Shown here in pieces: positions 31,934 to 36,573 of a stretch of 36,573 bases of DNA. The position numbers and the translations under genes are program-made. Source of the DNA: Flemingiibacterium sp045632605 (GTDB lineage Bacteria; Bacillota; Clostridia; Oscillospirales; CAG-272); contig JAZQXA010000011.1 in assembly GCA_045632605.1 (NCBI GenBank), forward strand, positions 1-36,573, written 5' to 3'. The notes beneath the pieces were generated by a model. The model had not been told where the DNA came from. It worked only from the letters and a program-made list of their open reading frames with translations, and ran no database searches. The first letter of the stretch is position 1. The number at the start of each line of letters is the position of its first letter.

Positions 31934-32836
31934 TCAAATCGAGAACAGCTTAATCACTTTAACGGCACTTCCGTCCGGAAAATCGCGAACCTCACCGAGC
32001 GCAAAGAATCCGTCAGCACCGTAAATACGTACACGGGTTCCCACAGCGAACTCCGTGCGTATCTTCTTCTGATAAATCTCGCATCCGCTTCTCGATAACT
32101 TCTCAAAAAACGGCGATAACTTCACCGCCGGAAGTGCATCAAACAGCGATTCAACCGGACGGAGAAGCGCACATCGTGCGTCATAATCCATCGTTTCAAG
32201 CTCCTCAAGCGTATGGCATTCGTCAAGACTGAATCCACCGCTTGCAAGCCGCTCAAGACTGCTCATAGCCGCACCGCACCCAAGGCGCGCACCAATGTCG
32301 GAACAAAGCGTACGTATGTACGTTCCTTTTGAACAGTGAACGGTAAGTATATAGTCGCTTGCGGAGTCGGTTTCCTCAACATTAAGGGAAAAAACCGTAA
32401 TCGGACGAGCTTTGCGCTCAATGGTGACACCCTTGCGAGCGAGGTCGACTAATTTTTGCCCGTCAACTTTAAGTGCCGAATACATTGGCGGCACCTGCAT
32501 GATATTACCGACAAATTCGCGGCAGGCGGCGAAAACCTCGTCACGGCTCGGAATGTTGTCTGATTCTGTCAGAACTGTTCCGGTTGTGTCTTCTGTGTCT
32601 GTTGTGATACCTAACCTCATCCCGGCGCGGTATTTTTTGTCATCGCATACAAGCAGATCGGATGCCTTTGCCGCACGTCCGACAAGAATCGGAAGAACTC
32701 CCGTCGCCATCGGATCGAGAGTTCCTGTGTGGCCAACTTTTTTTGTGTTAAAAAGCCGGCGTATTTTGTTTGTGCAGTCGTGCGAGGTAAAGCCCTCGGG
32801 CTTGTTTAAAAGTATAACTCCGGACGGTTCTGTCAT
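31934..32836 (-). CDS. truB: tRNA pseudouridine55 synthase TruB
   Basis: Makes pseudouridine 55 in the T-loop of tRNA. 300 residues. The N-terminus GVILLNKPEGFTSHD and the catalytic motif KVGHTGTLDPMATGVL (Asp41) are complete, followed by GTTDTEDTTG-like sequence (RLGITTDTEDTTG), VPPMYSALKVDGQ and SKGTYIRTLCSDIG. The C-terminal part is a short PUA-like region. The start overlaps nrnA by four bases (ATGA). It belongs to the rbfA operon, as in many Firmicutes. Confidence 0.97.
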   Translation of the reverse strand: MTEPSGVILLNKPEGFTSHDCTNKIRRLFNTKKVGHTGTLDPMATGVLPILVGRAAKASDLLVCDDKKYRAGMRLGITTDTEDTTGTVLTESDNIPSRDEVFAACREFVGNIMQVPPMYSALKVDGQKLVDLARKGVTIERKARPITVFSLNVEETDSASDYILTVHCSKGTYIRTLCSDIGARLGCGAAMSSLERLASGGFSLDECHTLEELETMDYDARCALLRPVESLFDALPAVKLSPFFEKLSRSGCEIYQKKIRTEFAVGTRVRIYGADGFFALGEVRDFPDGSAVKVIKLFSI

Positions 32837-33870
32837 AATGCATCCGCCCCCTCAAATGCGCCTGACGCTTCGAGCTCGGAAAGCTCACGTTCTATTTCAC
32901 GAACGAGCATTTCCTCGGCGATTTTTTCATTTTCGGCATTCAGCGTACATCCGCCTGCACGGACATGACCTCCGCCTCCGAAAATTGCACAAAGCTTCGA
33001 CACATCCGCAACACGGTTGCTTCGCATCGAAACCTTGAAAAGGCTCAAATCCTCGGCATTCTGCTTTATACTCATGCCGACTTCAACACCCTCAATTCCG
33101 CGGGTAAGCGAAATTATGTCGTCGATATCATCTCTGGTGAGGTTGTCATCCGCCATCATTTTTTGTGTGAAATTTATTACCGCTAACTTGCCGCCGCAGT
33201 AAAAATGCAGGGCATTAAGTGCTGCTTTTGTTGCCATTATCTGTGAAATGGGGCGTGAATCGTAAATACGGCGTGCAACTTCGGCGTGGTTTATACCTGC
33301 TCGGTGGAGTGCCGCAAGACGCATATGCGTTTCTGCTGTTACCGATTCAAACTTGAAGCTGCCCGTGTCGGTGCAGATTGCCGCATAAAGCGCAGTTGCC
33401 GCCGGCTTTTCGAGCGAGGCCTTTCCGCGTGACTCAAATTCCTTGTAAATATCGAAAATTATCTCGCCGCAGGCTCCGACCTCACCGACATAGGTGCGCT
33501 TGGCGAACGGAGTTCCCATTACGTGATGGTCAATTGAAAGCTCGACTTTGGAAGCCCATTCTTCTTCAATATCACCGAGTAATTTTGAAGCGGAAACGTC
33601 AACCGACACGATGAGGTCGGCTATGAATCCATCGGGCAAATTTTCTGGGCGCAGGGAATCCGCGCCGACGATGAAGCGTAATTTTTTCGGGATTTCATCG
33701 GCGTTTATAAGCTGTGCCTGCTTGCCGAGAGCGCGGAGCAGCCCACACAGAGCAAAACCGCTTCCGAGGGTGTCCGCATCGGGACGCATATGGGTTAATA
33801 TAACGACCTTGTTTGCCGCCTCAAGTCTGTCACAGACCTCAGAGAGGGTGATGTTTGAAAGCTCACTCAT
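32833..33870 (-). CDS. nrnA: DHH-family oligoribonuclease / pAp phosphatase NrnA
   Basis: DHH/DHHA1 phosphoesterase that degrades nanoRNA and often 3'-phosphoadenosine 5'-phosphate. Motifs: ILTHMRPDADTLGSG, SVDVSASK, the DHH box ELSIDHHVMG, CTDTGSFKF, and the DHHA1 motif FGGGGHVRAGGC near the C-terminus. I start at the ATG of 33870 (345 residues), which overlaps the rbfA end by eight bases; the open frame is longer but lies inside rbfA. Downstream it overlaps truB by four bases. Confidence 0.94.
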   Translation of the reverse strand: MSELSNITLSEVCDRLEAANKVVILTHMRPDADTLGSGFALCGLLRALGKQAQLINADEIPKKLRFIVGADSLRPENLPDGFIADLIVSVDVSASKLLGDIEEEWASKVELSIDHHVMGTPFAKRTYVGEVGACGEIIFDIYKEFESRGKASLEKPAATALYAAICTDTGSFKFESVTAETHMRLAALHRAGINHAEVARRIYDSRPISQIMATKAALNALHFYCGGKLAVINFTQKMMADDNLTRDDIDDIISLTRGIEGVEVGMSIKQNAEDLSLFKVSMRSNRVADVSKLCAIFGGGGHVRAGGCTLNAENEKIAEEMLVREIERELSELEASGAFEGADAL

Positions 33871-34237
33871 CATCCTCTGCCTCGTCTTCGATAATGTCGG
33901 TGAACTCAATTTTATTGAGAAGCGAATTTATACGTGCTCCGTATTCGATTGATTCGTCCTCGACGAACGAAAGCTCGGGCGTCTGACGAAGATTGAGTGT
34001 TTCGGCAATACGCTTTCTGATATAGCCGGAAGCACTTTTGAGTCCCTTTTTGACCTCATTTTTGTCGCCGCCCATGACCGAGAAATATATCTTTGCAAAT
34101 TTAAGGTCAGGAGTGACATCCGCCGCCGTAACGCTGACGAATGAACCGCTGACTCTGGGGTCTTTTACTTCACGCAGAATTGAAGAAAGCTCTTTTACCA
34201 TTTCTTCATTGATTCTGCCGCGTCTGTATTTTGCCAT
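33863..34237 (-). CDS. rbfA: Ribosome-binding factor A
   Basis: Small KH-type protein needed for 16S rRNA 5'-end maturation and 30S assembly. 124 residues from the ATG at 34237, which has GGAGGAAATT upstream. Conserved parts: RINEEMVKELSSILREVKDPRV, TPDLKFAKIYFSVMG and LNLRQTPELSFVEDESIEYG. The acidic tail is DEAEDDE. It usually follows nusA-infB; here it stands first in its operon with nothing of that set in sight. Confidence 0.95.
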   Translation of the reverse strand: MAKYRRGRINEEMVKELSSILREVKDPRVSGSFVSVTAADVTPDLKFAKIYFSVMGGDKNEVKKGLKSASGYIRKRIAETLNLRQTPELSFVEDESIEYGARINSLLNKIEFTDIIEDEAEDDE

Positions 34238-34282
34238 AATTTCCTCCAAAAGATAATTGATATTATTATTCTATCATATCAT

Positions 34283-34310
34283 TTTATAAATATAAACAGC
34301 GTTTTGTAAA
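34283..34310 (-). promoter_or_regulatory. Probable promoter of the rbfA-nrnA-truB-pgeF operon
   Basis: Minus strand TTTACA (34310-34305), 16 bases, TATAAA (34288-34283). Transcription would begin near 34276, about 40 bases before the rbfA start. Confidence 0.5.
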
Positions 34311-34333
34311 TTATTTTGAATTTCGCGAAAAAA

Positions 34334-35212
34334 TCAAAGGTCGCCGATGCTTTTTCTGTATTCTGTTGGAGAAAAACCGACGTACCGCTTGAATGCACGG
34401 GAAAATGTATGAATACTCAAATAGCCGAGCATATCCGCAACACGGCTGACAGAAAGCTCCTCACGGCGAAGAAGCTTTTTTGCTTCAGCGATTTTGAGCG
34501 AATTGAAATATTCAATCGGACTCATTCCGAGATTCGCGGCGAAAAGGCTGCAGAGCTGTGACTTCCCGACAAAGAAGCGACTGCAGATATCGGAAATTGT
34601 CACCGCTGTATAGACGTTGCTTTTCAAGTAACCGGTGATTAGCTCAAGCAGTGAGCTTTGCGCGATGGCACGGGAATTTTCGCTGAAATTGATGCGTTTC
34701 TCGGTTTCATCTGCCCGGCGCAGGGTCAAAAGAAACTCGGAGAGGTAACAGTCGAGCAATTGAAGTGAGGCGAACGGAGCTCGGGAAAAATCGAGCGGAC
34801 GTTTGTCGTCGTATCTGTTCGGAATGGTGCCGAGAGCATTTTTCGCCTCATTTATAAACAGTGTAAGCAGGGTTTTGGAAACCTTCCCGAGCGAGAATAC
34901 CCGCCGGTCGAAAAACATCATTTCGGGACTGTCAGTCGAAAACGATACGACGAGCATATTGTTGGGGACGAGATTGTTTGAGATGTGTGCGTGGACCTCT
35001 CCGGGACGGTGGAAGATGACCTGCCCCTGGGTGAGTGTTCTTCCAAGACCGGCGGTGACGGCAGTTATCTCGCCGCTGTCAACATAGACAAGCTCCCAGA
35101 AATCGTGCTTTTCAGGCAGGTGAGTGAAGTTCTTGTCGAACTCGAAATAATAGATGCTGTTGAAGCCGTTTATAATGATTTCGCGGCGGATTTGCTGAAG
35201 CTCAAATTCCAT
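34334..35212 (-). CDS. AraC family transcriptional regulator
   Basis: 292 residues. The N-terminal half has a cupin sensing domain (HDFWELVYVDSGEITAV, then TQGQVIFHRPGEVH), typical of regulators that sense sugars or related small molecules. The C-terminal 100 residues contain two helix-turn-helix motifs: ISDICSRFFVGKSQLCSLFAA and VADMLGYLSIHTFSRAFKRY, followed by the family end GFSPTEYRKS. GGAGG precedes the ATG. It is transcribed away from the PIG-L/NagB-like pair and probably controls it. Confidence 0.93.
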   Translation of the reverse strand: MEFELQQIRREIIINGFNSIYYFEFDKNFTHLPEKHDFWELVYVDSGEITAVTAGLGRTLTQGQVIFHRPGEVHAHISNNLVPNNMLVVSFSTDSPEMMFFDRRVFSLGKVSKTLLTLFINEAKNALGTIPNRYDDKRPLDFSRAPFASLQLLDCYLSEFLLTLRRADETEKRINFSENSRAIAQSSLLELITGYLKSNVYTAVTISDICSRFFVGKSQLCSLFAANLGMSPIEYFNSLKIAEAKKLLRREELSVSRVADMLGYLSIHTFSRAFKRYVGFSPTEYRKSIGDL

Positions 35213-35280
35213 TCAAAACCTCCGTATCGGAATAATTGACAAATATTATGTAATTTATGTTAAATACAATTCTTTAAAAA

Positions 35281-35296
35281 TATTGTACAATATAAT
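35281..35296 (+). promoter_or_regulatory. Activator-type promoter of the PIG-L/deaminase genes with palindrome
   Basis: A perfect TATAAT (35291-35296) lies before the deacetylase gene but no -35 box is present 16-18 bases upstream. The palindrome TATTGTACAATA (35281-35292) overlaps it. TTGACA and TGTCAA half-sites at 35236-35241 and 35305-35310 flank the region in inverted orientation. This fits control by the neighbouring AraC-type protein. Confidence 0.5.
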
Positions 35297-35310
35297 TGAG
35301 CAAATGTCAA
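35282..35310 (-). promoter_or_regulatory. Promoter of the AraC-family gene
   Basis: Minus strand TTGACA (35310-35305), exactly 17 bases, TACAAT (35287-35282). It overlaps the -10 of the divergent promoter (35291-35296). Confidence 0.8.
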
Positions 35311-35342
35311 TCGTTATCTAAAAAATTAAGGAGGATTTCAAA

Positions 35343-36041
35343 ATGAATGTACTTGCAATCGGATGTCATCCGGATGACATTGAAATTTCATGCGCCGGAA
35401 CTCTTGCAAAATGCGTAAAGCGCGGTGACAAGGTTCTCACCTGCCATGTTGCAAACGGCAATATGGGTCACGAGGAGATTCAGCCGCCGGAGCTTCGCGA
35501 GATCAGAACAAAAGAAGCTGAACGTGCCGGAGCTATGATTGGTGTTGAAGTTATCAATCTTGATGTCGGCGACCTGCTTCCCAACGGCTGCAATACCAGT
35601 CAGCGTGACATGATCGTTGACCTTATCAAAAAGTTCCAGCCGGATTTCATTATTACCCACAGCCCTAACGACTATATGCCCGACCACAGAGAGGTTTCGA
35701 AGCTTGTTTTTGATGCTTCTTTTGCAGCGAGCGTTCCTCATTACGGCTGCGAGGGCAAGGCGGCTGTCGTTCCGATTTACTATATGGATAATCTCGCAGG
35801 ACTTCAGTTCCAGCCGACCGAATATGTTGACATTACCGACGAGCTTGAAATAAAGATTCAGATGCTCGAATGTCACGAAAGCCAGCTCAAGTGGATGCGT
35901 TACCATGACGGCATAGACTTTGCGGAGTTTGTAACATCCTGCTCGCGTTTCCGCGGAATCCAGAGCGGTGTTAAATACGCCGAGGGATTTGTTGCCGAGC
36001 TTGTTTGGCCGAAGGTTATCACCAAGCGCCTCTTACCGTAA
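35343..36041 (+). CDS. PIG-L family deacetylase (LmbE-like)
   Basis: Zinc-dependent deacetylase of N-acetylglucosaminyl compounds, 232 residues. The zinc motif is GCHPDDIEISCAGT (His9, Asp12), with a further histidine in NDYMPDHREVSKL. HVANGNMGH and the conserved REIRTKEAERAGAMIG fit the family. An AAGGAGGATTT ribosome site precedes the ATG. The next gene is a glucosamine-6-phosphate deaminase-like protein 35 bases downstream, which suggests deacetylation followed by deamination of an amino sugar. The exact substrate is not visible. Confidence 0.93.
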   Translation: MNVLAIGCHPDDIEISCAGTLAKCVKRGDKVLTCHVANGNMGHEEIQPPELREIRTKEAERAGAMIGVEVINLDVGDLLPNGCNTSQRDMIVDLIKKFQPDFIITHSPNDYMPDHREVSKLVFDASFAASVPHYGCEGKAAVVPIYYMDNLAGLQFQPTEYVDITDELEIKIQMLECHESQLKWMRYHDGIDFAEFVTSCSRFRGIQSGVKYAEGFVAELVWPKVITKRLLP

Positions 36042-36076
36042 ACAAAATTTTATTTACATAGAAAGGAATTACTATC

Positions 36077-36573
36077 ATGGATTTTTTAAGCACAGTTAAG
36101 GGCAGCCTGCTCGAAGGCTTCTATCCGAAGGGATGGGATCTCGCAAAGATCGACGCTTGCTGCGAAAAGGGACTTGAAAGAGAAGATTTCTGGCACAAGG
36201 ATTTTAATCCCGTTGAATGTGAGGAGCTTTCCGACTTCGACACCTATATGGGTCACGAAATCGCTCTCCAGATTAAGAAGGCTGCTGATGCGGGCGAAAA
36301 GCTTGCTATCATCCTCCCCGTTGGGCCTATGGGTATGTACAAGTGGGCTGCATACTTCCTCAATGAGTGGGATGTTGACTGCTCGCACGTTTACACCTTC
36401 AACATGGACGAGTGGGCAGACGCAGAGGGCAACACTCTCTCCAACGATAACCCTGCATCGTTTGAATACAGCATGAAGCAGGCGTTCTTCGGCAAGATCA
36501 ATAAGACAATTCCCGAAAATCAGCGTAACTTCGCAACAAAGACAAATCTTCCCACATATCCCGGCAAGATCGC
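36077..36573 (+). CDS. Glucosamine-6-phosphate deaminase-like protein (NagB family), C-terminus cut by window
   Basis: The frame runs open from the ATG at 36077 (AAAGGA upstream) to the end of the window, 165 residues. LAIILPVGPMGMYKWAAYFL and VYTFNMDEWAD correspond to the sugar-phosphate isomerase fold of NagB, where the Asp-Glu pair lies in the active site. The N-terminal stretch is longer than in canonical NagB, as in the NagB-like proteins found with PIG-L genes. Together with the deacetylase it would convert an N-acetylated amino sugar to a ketose phosphate and ammonia; phosphorylated substrate is inferred. Confidence 0.85.
   Translation, partial: MDFLSTVKGSLLEGFYPKGWDLAKIDACCEKGLEREDFWHKDFNPVECEELSDFDTYMGHEIALQIKKAADAGEKLAIILPVGPMGMYKWAAYFLNEWDVDCSHVYTFNMDEWADAEGNTLSNDNPASFEYSMKQAFFGKINKTIPENQRNFATKTNLPTYPGKI

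Overview
The window looks like chromosome from an anaerobic clostridial Firmicute (class Clostridia, probably Oscillospirales or a close relative). The basis is a SCIFF peptide with its radical SAM maturase, an IreB/ReoM-family regulator, YmdB, a YitT protein, an SLH-domain surface protein, strong AAGGAG-type ribosome binding sites and SigA-type promoters. No rRNA, tRNA, CRISPR array, insertion sequence or phage gene was recognised. Gene density is high and most genes lie in tight, often ATGA-overlapping operons.

Layout. Positions 8139 to 1 (minus) form one probable operon from a near-consensus promoter: lipoprotein, proB, YitT protein, recG, a U32/DUF3656 protein, dut and mnmG (cut by the window edge). 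Positions 8401-10436 (plus) carry rarA and ymdB, ending in a bidirectional terminator. Positions 14449-10499 (minus) encode a large SLH-domain surface protein, divergent from typA (14776-16599, plus). Positions 16753-20436 (plus) hold the SCIFF RiPP locus: a consensus promoter, a precursor gene that is an internal tandem duplication, a terminator, the maturase scfB, a PLP-dependent decarboxylase coupled to scfB by a TAATG overlap, and a small membrane-anchored protein. A small multi-pass membrane protein with its own promoter follows (20671-21243).

Positions 23948-21379 (minus) are ireB, ribF and a D,D-carboxypeptidase-like gene with altered active-site motifs. Positions 24213-26159 (plus) encode a YgiQ-type radical SAM protein, divergent from ireB. 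Positions 30998-26219 (minus) form a four-gene ABC/GldF/GldG/DUF4340 cluster. Positions 34237-31111 (minus) are rbfA, nrnA, truB and pgeF. At 35212 an AraC-type regulator diverges from a PIG-L deacetylase and a glucosamine-6-phosphate deaminase-like gene that runs off the right edge, which looks like an amino-sugar locus.

The most notable feature is the 87-residue double SCIFF precursor. Both leader-like and cysteine-rich core segments are repeated, the 31-residue core is identical in protein, and all five DNA differences in it are silent. Both copies have Gly, not Thr, just after the fifth core cysteine, and an extra upstream cysteine. This suggests a two-unit ranthipeptide precursor under strong selection, made in excess over its maturase.
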